Shown one piece after another: positions 35,011 through 44,438 of a stretch of 64,000 nucleotides of DNA (its first letter is position 1; every line of letters starts with the position of its first letter). Origin of the DNA: Chryseobacterium sp. S0630 (lineage in GTDB: Bacteria; Bacteroidota; Bacteroidia; Flavobacteriales; Weeksellaceae). A program made the translations under genes and the position numbers. The stretch spans positions 1 to 64,000 of the forward strand of contig NZ_JAMZGF010000020.1 in assembly GCF_024158915.1 (NCBI RefSeq). The letters run 5' to 3'. The notes beneath the pieces were generated by a model. That model was not told where the DNA came from. It did not search any database and worked only from the letters and a program-made list of their open reading frames with translations.

Positions 35011-35616
35011 TTAAATATTTCCTTTAAAAGGTTCCATTGTTGCTTGCCCTTCTTGAGAAATTCCTTCTCTAATAAATACTTTTTTTGCTGTTAGAAAGAA
35101 AACTTTCACATCTAAGATAAATGATAAATTATCAACGTACCAAACATCATAATCAAATTTTTGGTTCCATGATATGGCATTTCTTCCATTTACCTGAGCC
35201 CATCCTGTAATTCCGGGTCTCACTTCATGTCTTCGTGCCTGGTGCTCGTTATAAAGCGGCAGATATTGTACAAGAAGAGGTCTGGGACCAATAAGAGACA
35301 TATCTCCTTTCAAAACATTGATCAACTGTGGAATTTCATCCAAGGATGTTTTACGAACGAATGAGCCTATAGCTGTTAGTCTTTCTGCATCTGATAAAAG
35401 GTTTCCATTGGAATCCTTTTTATCATTCATTGTTTTAAACTTTATAATTTTAAATACTTTCCCATTTTTCCCAGGTCTTAACTGGAAGAAAAAGGGTTTT
35501 CCATCATTAGCCAGGAATAATCCTATCATCACAACAAGGAAAATCGGAAGCAATAAGGTAATTCCCATCAGAGAAAATACAAAGTCAAAAATCCTCTTTA
35601 AATAATTTTTATACAT
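35011..35616 (-). CDS. Initiating sugar transferase, PglC-like
   Basis: This is a 201-residue monotopic phosphoglycosyl transferase placing the first sugar phosphate on undecaprenyl phosphate at the inner membrane. It has a re-entrant helix at about 8-31, the loop FFQLRPGKNGKVFKIIKFKT, the catalytic Asp-Glu in SLDEIPQLINVLKGDMSLIGPRP, and the C-terminal RPGITGWAQVNGRNAI. The gene order PglC-PglD-PglE copies the bacillosamine modules of Campylobacter and many capsule loci, so the likely donor is a UDP-diacetamido-trideoxyhexose. The substrate remains inference. Confidence 0.9.
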   Translation of the reverse strand: MYKNYLKRIFDFVFSLMGITLLLPIFLVVMIGLFLANDGKPFFFQLRPGKNGKVFKIIKFKTMNDKKDSNGNLLSDAERLTAIGSFVRKTSLDEIPQLINVLKGDMSLIGPRPLLVQYLPLYNEHQARRHEVRPGITGWAQVNGRNAISWNQKFDYDVWYVDNLSFILDVKVFFLTAKKVFIREGISQEGQATMEPFKGNI

Positions 35617-35658
35617 TCTTAAAAGTTAGATCTGTTCGTCATAATACATGGTGAGCTT

Positions 35659-36840
35659 TTACTCAATTCTTTTGTTTTTTGCGCTATAACTAATACCAAT
35701 AATTATTGAACTAAAGTACAAAAATTCCGGTATACTAAAAAGATTACAAGATGTCTGTACGAGCGTAAAATATTGCAAAAATAAAGCAAAAATAACTTTA
35801 TAGTATATATTACTTTTATTTATGTTCCAGAAAATAGAGGCATTTTGAAATACTGGCAAAAACTTTAGAAAATAAATAATGAACCCTAGAATACCGGTTG
35901 CCATTAAAAGTTCTAAAAAGATGTTATGCGGGTGAACTCCATCTTCAAATAAAATTCTTCCTCCTAAGACAGGATTTGAATTAAAAATTTCAAGAGCTCC
36001 TCTATATAATGGTTCTCTGCTCGAGGTATCTCCCAGGGCAAGCCATTTATACATTCTGTTAAAGCTTGTTATGAATCCGTCACCATATTGTTCATGGAGA
36101 AAAATAAGACCTATCAATAACAAAATTAATGTAATGGCATATAACAGATATTTTTTATTTCCCTTTAAAAGAACCATGTAAAAAGAGCATACAGCAATAG
36201 CCATTAAAGGACTTCTGGCCATAGATTGTATTACATTAAAAAGTCCTAAAAAAAGACAGAAGAATAAAAAATATGATTTATAATCTTTTTTACAAAATAA
36301 AAGCAAAAATAAAGAGATGATAAACAATGAGGCTCCTATATGACCATACATAATGTAGTATGTACTAAATATATGATCTAAGTTGATATAACCATATATA
36401 TAATTAACAACAAGAAGACCACATAAAATAAAGAGACAGTACTTTGTAATACTTTTGAAATCTACTTTATTGTAATTAATACATAATAACGCTGCACTAG
36501 GAAGGAGATTCATAAATAAAATTCTGAAGATATCCTCATTCTCTAATACTATTACATCCTTGTTAAACGAATAATTATTAAACGAATAGATAAGCTTGAT
36601 AATATAGAAAATCCAAAATCCAACAAGGCTTATCAATGAAATATTTTTAAAACTAATATTCCTTCTTTCTCTATAAATTATGAATACAGAAAATACAATA
36701 ATAAAAATCCGATAAGGGATAGAAAAGTTCCTTGGATCCATTTCCAAAGGCTTTGCAAAAGAAATAGCAATGGTATTTCCTACCATAACGGATAACAGGA
36801 ATAGTTTATAAATGAAATTATTATTAATAGTAATTTTCAA
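35659..36840 (-). CDS. O-antigen polymerase/ligase family membrane protein
   Basis: This is a 393-residue protein with about ten membrane helices and a larger extracytoplasmic loop at about 255-310 (SREPLYRGALEIFNSNPVLGGRILFEDGVHPHN). That loop carries the GG...HPHN pattern of the Wzy_C/O-antigen ligase family. It could be the repeat-unit polymerase (Wzy) or a ligase (WaaL); a related but distinct protein is encoded at 44439. The reading starts with TTG at 36840. The next ATG (36786) would remove most of the first helix, so TTG is preferred with some doubt. Confidence 0.82.
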   Translation of the reverse strand: MKITINNNFIYKLFLLSVMVGNTIAISFAKPLEMDPRNFSIPYRIFIIVFSVFIIYRERRNISFKNISLISLVGFWIFYIIKLIYSFNNYSFNKDVIVLENEDIFRILFMNLLPSAALLCINYNKVDFKSITKYCLFILCGLLVVNYIYGYINLDHIFSTYYIMYGHIGASLFIISLFLLLFCKKDYKSYFLFFCLFLGLFNVIQSMARSPLMAIAVCSFYMVLLKGNKKYLLYAITLILLLIGLIFLHEQYGDGFITSFNRMYKWLALGDTSSREPLYRGALEIFNSNPVLGGRILFEDGVHPHNIFLELLMATGILGFIIYFLKFLPVFQNASIFWNINKSNIYYKVIFALFLQYFTLVQTSCNLFSIPEFLYFSSIIIGISYSAKNKRIE

Positions 36841-36877
36841 GATAAATCCTAATATTTATATTTCAACTTTTGCAAAA

Positions 36878-38122
36878 TTATTTCTTTTGCTTTACAGAAT
36901 GAAATACAATTGCATCCATATATTTTTTTCCTAACACCGGATACGTTCTGTTTTCAAAAATCCATTTTCTTCCTTTATCACCTATCTCAACCCTTTCTTC
37001 CTGGCTCATATTGGCATAATATAAGATGGCATCTTTAATATCCTCTGCAGAAGTACTGTTGATAAACTTACCACAATCAGCTTCATTAATCATTGAAGGA
37101 TATCCGGTATACGAAGCAATAATAGGTTTCGCAGCCAGCATATATTCTACCACTTTATTCATCGATTGTCCGTAATCCCATACTTTTGAATCTTTAGTAG
37201 ACAAGTACAGAATATCACAGGCATCAAGAAAATATTTAACTTCACTTTGCTGAATTCTTTGTAAAAATGTCACATTGGAACAATTTTTTAGTTGTTCTTC
37301 GTAAGACTCTCTGAGATCACCACTTCCAACAAGTAAAAAATGGATATTACTGTTCTCCTTCATCCTTTGTATTGTTTCAATAAAAGGTTCCAATGCATTG
37401 GTAACTCCCATACTGCCGGCATAGCCTATAATGACTTTGCCTGATGATACTATCCCTGAAAACGGATTTGTATCTTTTAAAAAGTCTTCAGAATAGTTTT
37501 CTGGATCAAATCCTAATGGTGAACAATGAAAAGGTCTTTTATATCCCAGTAATTGTTCTACATGTAGATCTAATCTTGGCATTGTTCCTGCTACCAGATC
37601 CGCTTTTTTATACCCAAATTTTTCTATAAACCCTATCAGTAAGACAAGTGGATGCCATTTGGAAAAACCGGCTTCTTCTGTCATAGTTAAAGGCCATATA
37701 TCCCGGATTTCAAAGACTAAAAAACTACCAAATTTCTTTTTCAGATAATAACCATAGATAATGGTAAAAATCGAAAGTGACGAAACAATAACTACATCAG
37801 GTTTTGTCATGTTGGAAAGTTTCATTGAGAAAAGCTTTCTTTCAAAATCAAACCAGGACAATATTCTGTCTATTGATGCAGTTTTGGTATATTTTTTTGT
37901 TTTAATCCATCTTATGTCTACCCCATCATGTTCTTCATCATTATAAATCTTGTCAGTTTCGGGACAATTAGTAAAATGATTAGCATCTGATGTTATTAAT
38001 AATGCTTCATTACCCAATTTTTTAAACTCCCTTGCCAGATAGAATAAGCGTGACGGGGCTTTTGCATATTGAGGAGGTGAGGCATATTTGGAAATCAGCC
38101 AGGTGTTTTTATTCGTTTTCAT
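36878..38122 (-). CDS. Glycosyltransferase family 4, WbuB/WcaI-like
   Basis: This is a 414-residue GT-B fold glycosyltransferase, probably on the cytoplasmic face of the inner membrane. The N-terminal part has ISKYASPPQYAKAPSRLFYLA and the DIWPLTMTEEAG stretch typical of WbuB-like proteins. The C-terminal part has IIGYAGSMGVTNALEPFIE and the donor-binding region around DCGKFIN. WbuB adds N-acetyl-L-fucosamine in E. coli O26; donor and acceptor here are unknown. The ATG at 38122 overlaps the stop codon of the asnB-like gene (TGATG). It is one of only two clear glycosyltransferases in the cluster. Confidence 0.88.
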   Translation of the reverse strand: MKTNKNTWLISKYASPPQYAKAPSRLFYLAREFKKLGNEALLITSDANHFTNCPETDKIYNDEEHDGVDIRWIKTKKYTKTASIDRILSWFDFERKLFSMKLSNMTKPDVVIVSSLSIFTIIYGYYLKKKFGSFLVFEIRDIWPLTMTEEAGFSKWHPLVLLIGFIEKFGYKKADLVAGTMPRLDLHVEQLLGYKRPFHCSPLGFDPENYSEDFLKDTNPFSGIVSSGKVIIGYAGSMGVTNALEPFIETIQRMKENSNIHFLLVGSGDLRESYEEQLKNCSNVTFLQRIQQSEVKYFLDACDILYLSTKDSKVWDYGQSMNKVVEYMLAAKPIIASYTGYPSMINEADCGKFINSTSAEDIKDAILYYANMSQEERVEIGDKGRKWIFENRTYPVLGKKYMDAIVFHSVKQKK

Positions 38123-39972
38123 CACTGAAGTGTTGGTTTTTTAATAGGATCTATCAGGAAATCAAGCATGATTGCTTCATTCAAAATATTGCTGTTATTA
38201 AGATTCTTGATTGTAAGGGCATCTTCAAGTCTACTGATGTCAGAGACAAAATCTTTTACTTTATTTTTATTTTCTAAAATATTTGATTGTATTCTTTCTC
38301 CCACACCATCATTTACCCAATTCTGGGTAACGTCAAAACCTCTTTTTAAACGGTTTTTAAGAATATAGCCTGGTACGTCTTTTTTCATCATTTCACGCAG
38401 TATCCATTTTCCATATCCGTGTTTAATCTTAAGCAGATCCGGCAATGCCAGAGCAAACTCTACCAATCTATAATCCATAAAAGGGAGTCTGCTTTCAATA
38501 GAAAAATACATTGAATTTCTGTCTTCATATCTTAACAGTGAGGGAATACTGTATTTCTGAATATCTGAAATCTGTCTGTTTGACAAAGATGTATTTTCAA
38601 AGAGATTTAAGGAAATATTTGGCAGGCAATCAAGGAATGAAGTATCTTTTCCTGTTGTTTTCAGATACCTGTTTTTCTCATTCCAATATGTTTTTATTTG
38701 CTTGGTTTCGAATATCAGCATAAGTGCTAAGGAATGAAAATATTGCAACCCCGGAAGGATTTCCTTTTTTTCTATTGCCTTTTTCAGTGCTACTAAAAAA
38801 AATTTCCTGTATCCTGCAAAAATTTCATCTCCACCCTGGCCTCCCAGTAAAACTTTAATATTTCTTTCTTTTACCTGTTTATAGACTTCATGTTGTGCAA
38901 TAATACTTAATCCAAGAAATGGAGATTCCTGTGCCTCCATGGTTTGATCATAAATATTACCCATCTCATCTGGGGTGTAAGAATGGTGAATATACTCAAC
39001 ATTAATATTTTTATCCTTTGCAAATTTATTAATAATGGGTCCCTCTGATTTCGGATGATCCGGAGCTCCATAGCTGAAGGCCATCAGGTGATCTACTTCT
39101 TTCGCTGTAATTGCTGCTATAGACGATGAGTCTACCCCACCACTTAAAGAAATTGCCAGAGGAACATCACTTCTCAGACGTATCTTGGTTGAACTTTCCA
39201 ACAGAGCTTTCCCTTGGGAAATTAGTTCATCTGAGCTTAAAGATTCAAGTTCTTTTCTTTTTTTTGCCACCTGCTCTTCCAGGGAATACCATGACTTTAT
39301 TTCTATTTTCAGTTCTCCATCCAACGTACATTTCATCAATGATCCTGGCAATAGATATTTTACATTTTTGAAAGGAGTTCTGTCTTCATATCCTTCAAAA
39401 AAACCGAACCTTATTCCACTGGAACAATATTCCAGATCTATCTCCTGATTTATTTGTTTTGCAACAGAGGCTATGGAAGAGGAAAACAATAGCTGACCAT
39501 CAAAAAAAGTATATATTAATGGTTTAACTCCAAATCTGTCTCTTACCAGATAGAACTCTCCTTTAATTTTATCAAATAAACCAAAAACAAACATCCCGTT
39601 TAGTCTATCCAAACAGCCTTCACCCCAGCATTCCCATGCTCTTAAAAGAACTTCAGTATCTCCTGTTGTTCTGAATGTAAAACCATTTGATATTAATTCT
39701 TCACGGATTTCCTGATAGTTATATATTTCACCATTAAAAGTAATAGTATATCTATCATCATGAGAAATCATAGGTTGGTTAGAAGCTCCTGAAAGATCAA
39801 TAATTGCTAACCTGGAGTGAGCTAAAGTTACTGACCATCCTTCATATTCTGTTTTTTCAACTCCATAGTAATCCGGTCCTCTTCTTCGTATATAATTATG
39901 TAAATCACTTCCTTCTTCAAAATTGAGGTTTTGTGATCTTTTAAACTCTATTGCTCCTGTTATTCCGCACAT
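38122..39972 (-). CDS. Asparagine synthase-like glutamine-hydrolysing amidotransferase
   Basis: This is a 616-residue AsnB-type protein. The class II glutaminase domain starts with the nucleophile Cys2 (MCGITGAIEF) and has RRRGPD, AHSRLAIIDL and FNGEIYNY. The synthetase domain has the ATP-binding PP-loop SLSGGVDSS (about 275-283) and a C-terminal LPFMDYRLVEFAL. Such proteins make asparagine, but copies inside polysaccharide clusters often amidate uronic acids or other carboxyl groups on the glycan. Placement between two glycosyltransferase genes favours glycan modification. Both are possible. Confidence 0.88.
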   Translation of the reverse strand: MCGITGAIEFKRSQNLNFEEGSDLHNYIRRRGPDYYGVEKTEYEGWSVTLAHSRLAIIDLSGASNQPMISHDDRYTITFNGEIYNYQEIREELISNGFTFRTTGDTEVLLRAWECWGEGCLDRLNGMFVFGLFDKIKGEFYLVRDRFGVKPLIYTFFDGQLLFSSSIASVAKQINQEIDLEYCSSGIRFGFFEGYEDRTPFKNVKYLLPGSLMKCTLDGELKIEIKSWYSLEEQVAKKRKELESLSSDELISQGKALLESSTKIRLRSDVPLAISLSGGVDSSSIAAITAKEVDHLMAFSYGAPDHPKSEGPIINKFAKDKNINVEYIHHSYTPDEMGNIYDQTMEAQESPFLGLSIIAQHEVYKQVKERNIKVLLGGQGGDEIFAGYRKFFLVALKKAIEKKEILPGLQYFHSLALMLIFETKQIKTYWNEKNRYLKTTGKDTSFLDCLPNISLNLFENTSLSNRQISDIQKYSIPSLLRYEDRNSMYFSIESRLPFMDYRLVEFALALPDLLKIKHGYGKWILREMMKKDVPGYILKNRLKRGFDVTQNWVNDGVGERIQSNILENKNKVKDFVSDISRLEDALTIKNLNNSNILNEAIMLDFLIDPIKKPTLQ

Positions 39973-39973
39973 A

Positions 39974-41101
39974 TTAGTTTGATAAAACTTTTTGATAAAA
40001 CGTTAATAATTTTTCAGACTGGCTTTCCCATGAAAAATTTTCATAGACTAGCTTTTGTCCCAGTTCGCCCATTTGTTTAGCTCTTTCTTTGTTAAGAATG
40101 AAATAATCGATAGCATCGGCTATTGCCTGAGGCTTTTGAGGGTTTACGAAAATACAACAATCACTCCCTTTCAATAAACTTCTCCAGTAAGGAAAGTCTG
40201 AGGCAATAAACGGAATTCCCGCAACCATATATTCAAACATTTTTATGGGCAAACTCACTAAAAATGTTGGAATGGGATGCAAAGTAACCACACCTACTAA
40301 CGAACGGTTATAAATATTATCTACTTCTTCAGAATTTACATATCCAAAGTCATTAACCAGGTGATAGTCTCTATGTTCCTTTATCTCTTTTTCCAGAGCA
40401 GGAGAAGAGTACATTCCTGCCAGATTCAGTTTGGCCTTTGATTTTGTAAGCTCCAATGAATTCATCAAATCTTTGATTCCTCTTGTATCATCAATGGATC
40501 CCACATAACAAACTTCATTCTTTTTTTCATCCCAGGAAATGCTCTCCTGTTTCTTATCAGATAAGATGGGATAGTTATTGATATTTTCAGTTTGTTTGAC
40601 AAATTTTTTAAAATAACTTTCAATATGAGGTGTGGCACCAACTACTCCGTCTATTTTTTTACAGATATAACGTTCGAAATTCTCATATAATAGAGAAATT
40701 ATATTTGAAAAAGGGGATTTTAGATAAGGTGAAACTAAAATTGTGTTTACTGTATCTTCGTGAGAATCAAAGATTACCTTTTTATTTAGTTTTTTAAGTT
40801 TGTTTGCTACTAAAAGAAGTTCGGGATCATGAAGATGAAATACATCTGCATTAAGTTCCTTAGCTTTATTAAAAATTTTGTATGTAGTTTTCGTAATTCT
40901 TTTTAATCTACCATCAGGTGCACCTATATCTATAATTTCCACATTATCTATCACTTCATTACCTTTACCATCAGCAACTACCAATGATACCTTAATATCA
41001 TTGGATGCCAGACTTTTGCACATCTTATGAAATATTCTGGAATCATTTCTCGGATGAACACTTGTCAGATGGCATATGTGAAATTCGTATTTTTTATTCA
41101 T
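39974..41101 (-). CDS. Glycosyltransferase family 4
   Basis: This is a 375-residue GT-B glycosyltransferase. The N-terminus carries HICHLTSVHPRNDSRIFHKM, followed by DVFHLHDPELLLVANKLKK and FDSHED. The C-terminal donor domain has EVCYVGSIDDTRGIKDLM, a segment from FEYMVAGIPF to SDFPYW, and a final helix. The start with a histidine-rich HLTSVHPRNDSRI motif is typical of a subgroup in Bacteroidota capsule loci. Donor and acceptor are unknown. It ends one base before the asnB-like start. Confidence 0.88.
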   Translation of the reverse strand: MNKKYEFHICHLTSVHPRNDSRIFHKMCKSLASNDIKVSLVVADGKGNEVIDNVEIIDIGAPDGRLKRITKTTYKIFNKAKELNADVFHLHDPELLLVANKLKKLNKKVIFDSHEDTVNTILVSPYLKSPFSNIISLLYENFERYICKKIDGVVGATPHIESYFKKFVKQTENINNYPILSDKKQESISWDEKKNEVCYVGSIDDTRGIKDLMNSLELTKSKAKLNLAGMYSSPALEKEIKEHRDYHLVNDFGYVNSEEVDNIYNRSLVGVVTLHPIPTFLVSLPIKMFEYMVAGIPFIASDFPYWRSLLKGSDCCIFVNPQKPQAIADAIDYFILNKERAKQMGELGQKLVYENFSWESQSEKLLTFYQKVLSN

Positions 41102-41223
41102 TAATTGGATTTTGGAAAATTTTCAGGTTTCCTATTAAACATTAGTTATGTTTCATTCTTAATTATTTGGTTTTCTAACAGATGGAGAATTACATACTTG
41201 AAATACAACCATGCTAAATGAGA

Positions 41224-42489
41224 TTATTTCAGATTTACAATTTCCTGAAAAAAACCTTTATCATGGGTGATATAGGCACTCTGCTCGGAATAATAAGGGA
41301 ATTTTCCTGCTATTCTTTCATACATGATATCGACTTCTCTGGTATTTAACATTTTCCACCAGCCAATAAAAATATGTTCAAAGTTCTGAGATGGCTGGAT
41401 TCCTTTTTTCCCACCTTTAACATCACTTCGAAAGCTACTGTTATTACCATCTATATAATTATTGAAGGTATAAAAATCATTTTTTGAATTATAAACAGCA
41501 ATGTTGGTTATCAACTGATTTGAAAGTAATGTGGTGAGTTTTTCCAAATAACTGTATTTTATTGTATCGTTTTGAAAATTAATTTTCAACAGATGCAGAT
41601 AAGCACACATTCTCGAAAAATGAGAGGCATCCCAATTAACATTTTGGCTCTTTTCAAGGGCTACATCCTTAAAATCCGGATGATCTTTCCAAATATTTGG
41701 CTGCAGATACCATCCTTTATCTTTAATACTTACTTCTTTTTTCAATACCTGATAGAATCTGTCTTTAATAGAGACTAAATCAGGAGTTACGGTTCGTTTG
41801 GCATCTTTTTCAATGAGTAAAAGACTTACACCAGTTCCCATAACGTATAGCTCAAAATCAGTAATTGCTCTATAATAACTTAGATTACCATTAAAGTTCC
41901 CACTTAAGATATAATCTATTCTTTGTTTTGCACCATAAAATTTCTTTGATTCAGCATCCCAAATGTTTGCGGGATTATTATTCCAATAATATAATACTTC
42001 ACTTTTTATGAAATCATACATCTTGGTATTTTCGGCATTGCCTTTTATGCCACTTCTTCTTAAATATTCTGAAACAGTAAAGTAAAAGGTTCTTTTAGCC
42101 AAATCATCTGCCTGTGAATTCTTTTTTACAATAAGTAATGTATTATAAGTAAACAGCTTCTGAAATTTATTTATTAACTCATTATTTTGAGTATCATAAG
42201 CATATTGCATAGGAACATACAAAAGAGCTGAACTATCATAGACAGAACTGTACCACTTGGACAGTTGAGTCTCTGAGCTAAATACATCCGTATAAAAATC
42301 CAACATTTTGGAAATCTCCTTAACGCTTAAGTTTTTGTTCGTAAATGTGGGATTATCCGATGTAAATATTAATTTATTCTGTATTGCTGGTGCTGGTTTA
42401 AAAATAGGCATAGCCAAACAGAAAGAACTACTATACATCCAATAAGTAAATAATAAAGTAATCTTAAAAATCAGGGTAGAGCTTTTCAT
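41224..42489 (-). CDS. Exported protein of unknown function in the polysaccharide cluster
   Basis: This is a 421-residue protein I cannot assign. An N-terminal hydrophobic segment (about 6-27) looks like a signal peptide or anchor. The rest is mainly helical, Trp/Tyr-rich and evenly spaced, including YVPMQYAYDTQNNELINKF, WYLQPNIWKDHPDF and FEHIFIGWWKM, with no obvious catalytic motif. Repeated helical pairs and aromatic residues recall the alpha/alpha toroids of glycan lyases and hydrolases, but this is only an impression. It lies between the glutaminase-WbpG fusion gene (20 bases apart) and a glycosyltransferase gene (122 bases away). A role in processing or tailoring the polymer in the periplasm is inferred from position. 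Confidence 0.6.
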   Translation of the reverse strand: MKSSTLIFKITLLFTYWMYSSSFCLAMPIFKPAPAIQNKLIFTSDNPTFTNKNLSVKEISKMLDFYTDVFSSETQLSKWYSSVYDSSALLYVPMQYAYDTQNNELINKFQKLFTYNTLLIVKKNSQADDLAKRTFYFTVSEYLRRSGIKGNAENTKMYDFIKSEVLYYWNNNPANIWDAESKKFYGAKQRIDYILSGNFNGNLSYYRAITDFELYVMGTGVSLLLIEKDAKRTVTPDLVSIKDRFYQVLKKEVSIKDKGWYLQPNIWKDHPDFKDVALEKSQNVNWDASHFSRMCAYLHLLKINFQNDTIKYSYLEKLTTLLSNQLITNIAVYNSKNDFYTFNNYIDGNNSSFRSDVKGGKKGIQPSQNFEHIFIGWWKMLNTREVDIMYERIAGKFPYYSEQSAYITHDKGFFQEIVNLK

Positions 42490-42508
42490 TTACGAACAAA
42501 AATTTAAA

Positions 42509-44341
42509 TTATTTTTCAGTATACAATTTCGGAATTTTATTCACGATTTTAATTACTCTTTCAAAATCAAGTCCTAAAGTATCCAGATACCATCTGATAT
42601 TCTGATAACGTGGAGTATTTTCTATTTCAACAAGTTCTAAAGCTCTTTCTCTTGTTATTTGTCCTTCTCTGATCTGATTGCTTCTGAACGTATCATGCTC
42701 TGTAAAACCAGCTACAGTATAATATACATAATTATAAAAAGCTGCTGTACCATCACCAATTCTCCAGGTAGTGGTAGTATCAATTGCTTTTTCCCAATTA
42801 TAATCATTTAAAAGAGTATTATCTACCTGCTCCTCATCCCATCTCCAATAATCAAAAATGTGATAGTAATCCTGTTTTTCTGTGAAGCTGCGATAGTATT
42901 CACCAGACAAGGTATCCCAAAGTGAACTATTGAAATATCCAGGGCTCTCCATCATCGCTCTGAATCTTTTGGAATGATATCTCAGCTGTTTCATAGCACC
43001 ATGGCTGTATACTCTTTTTTCTTCAAAATCAGGTTCAATATCTAAAAATCCTGTTTTAAAGTGAGTTACTTCCAATGGATTTACTCCCCAAAGATTAAGG
43101 TTGATCCCAGTTTGTTTTTTGATATCTTCCACATGTCTGAAGAAATGTTTATCTCCTGCAGTAAGCATTGCCATCATTCCTAAATGAGGTGACTTCAGCC
43201 ATGCTTCAAGGTTCATTCTGATGTTTTTTCTTTTCAATGAAATATCTGCGGCAACAATAATGTTTTCTACCCCAAGATCAGCACACATACGGCTGATATT
43301 TCGTCTACCGAGGTCCGTTACCATTCCCCAATCATAGGTATAAGTAACAGGTTTCATCTCCAGTTCCTTTACAATAAGGTGCAATCCATAGCAGCTATCT
43401 CGACCTCCTGAAAAAGGAACAATACAATCCAGTTCCTTACCTTTTCTTCTGTAAGGTTCAACCAATTTAAATAATTCTTCTTTCGGTTTTGGATTATTTC
43501 TTGGTTTGTAGCTTTTACAGTAATTACATACTCCTTCTTCATCAAATTTTATGAAAGGCATTGTCTCTGGGAGAATACATTTAGTACACCTTTTGATATT
43601 AAGCTTTTTATATTCAAGCAGTCCTTCTTCAATAGTATTAAATTTAAACTCGGGGATTAAGTTTTCTACTCTGCTTTTTTCATCTGTGATGGTAAGATTT
43701 TCTTTTGAGACAGGAATATCCAAAATCAAAGACTCTTCTTTTATCTGGGTGATATTTTCGCAGCCTATGATTCTAAGTCCGTAGCTTTCTGATGCAAAAT
43801 AAGTTTTGTCCTCATTATAACCTACATATAAACTTCCATTATTAGAAAAAAGAAGAAGTTTTCCTTTTTCTGGCAGAGCAAGAGCACAGGCAATAACTCC
43901 CTGACATAAAGAAAATATCTCTTTAGGAAGGTTTTCTAATTTGTTTTCGTCGTTATTAAGAAACTCTTCTGCAATAGCCACAATAGCTTCGGAATCAATT
44001 TTTAATTGTCTTCTTACCGATAGCTTACTCCAGACTTCTTCTTCGTTTACAATAATCCCATTATGTATTGCACATATATTTCCTCTGATGACTGGCTGAT
44101 TATCCCCCAGTCCATTAGTAATCAATCTACTATGTCCTAAAACAATATTGTTATTATATGGTTTTACCTTATTCAGTAATTTTTCAATGCTATAATCAGC
44201 TCTGTTTACTTTATATTGGTTATTTTGATAATAAATCAAACCACTAGAATCTACTCCTCTTTGTTCGGAATGCTTTACCAGAGTTTGAAACTTTTGTTTA
44301 TTAATGCTGGTGTTCGATACGACACCAAAAATTCCACACAT
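42509..44341 (-). CDS. Class II glutaminase fused to WbpG/PseA-type N-acetyl sugar amidotransferase
   Basis: This is a 610-residue fusion. Residues 1-220 form an Ntn-type glutaminase starting with Cys2 (MCGIFGVVS), with SEQRGVDSSG, GHSRLITNG and the AIHNGIIVN stretch, as in GlmS and PurF. Residues 250-600 form a WbpG/PseA-like domain. It has two CxxC pairs (Cys252/255, Cys272/275), the PP-loop PFSGGRDS (309-316) and NLWGVNPLEVTHFKTG. In Pseudomonas, WbpG works with separate HisH/HisF-like proteins to convert an N-acetyl group of a diamino uronic acid to an acetamidino group. Here the ammonia source is fused and of another class. The gene sits in the same cluster as WbpA, WbpB, WbpD and WbpE homologues, supporting that pathway. 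Confidence 0.88.
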   Translation of the reverse strand: MCGIFGVVSNTSINKQKFQTLVKHSEQRGVDSSGLIYYQNNQYKVNRADYSIEKLLNKVKPYNNNIVLGHSRLITNGLGDNQPVIRGNICAIHNGIIVNEEEVWSKLSVRRQLKIDSEAIVAIAEEFLNNDENKLENLPKEIFSLCQGVIACALALPEKGKLLLFSNNGSLYVGYNEDKTYFASESYGLRIIGCENITQIKEESLILDIPVSKENLTITDEKSRVENLIPEFKFNTIEEGLLEYKKLNIKRCTKCILPETMPFIKFDEEGVCNYCKSYKPRNNPKPKEELFKLVEPYRRKGKELDCIVPFSGGRDSCYGLHLIVKELEMKPVTYTYDWGMVTDLGRRNISRMCADLGVENIIVAADISLKRKNIRMNLEAWLKSPHLGMMAMLTAGDKHFFRHVEDIKKQTGINLNLWGVNPLEVTHFKTGFLDIEPDFEEKRVYSHGAMKQLRYHSKRFRAMMESPGYFNSSLWDTLSGEYYRSFTEKQDYYHIFDYWRWDEEQVDNTLLNDYNWEKAIDTTTTWRIGDGTAAFYNYVYYTVAGFTEHDTFRSNQIREGQITRERALELVEIENTPRYQNIRWYLDTLGLDFERVIKIVNKIPKLYTEK

Positions 44342-44438
44342 TTGTTTTTTTCTTTTTTTAAATTAAATAATATTTATAGGAACTTATATAAGTATAATCA
44401 ATTTTTACAAAATTAATATTATACATTATTTCAAATTT

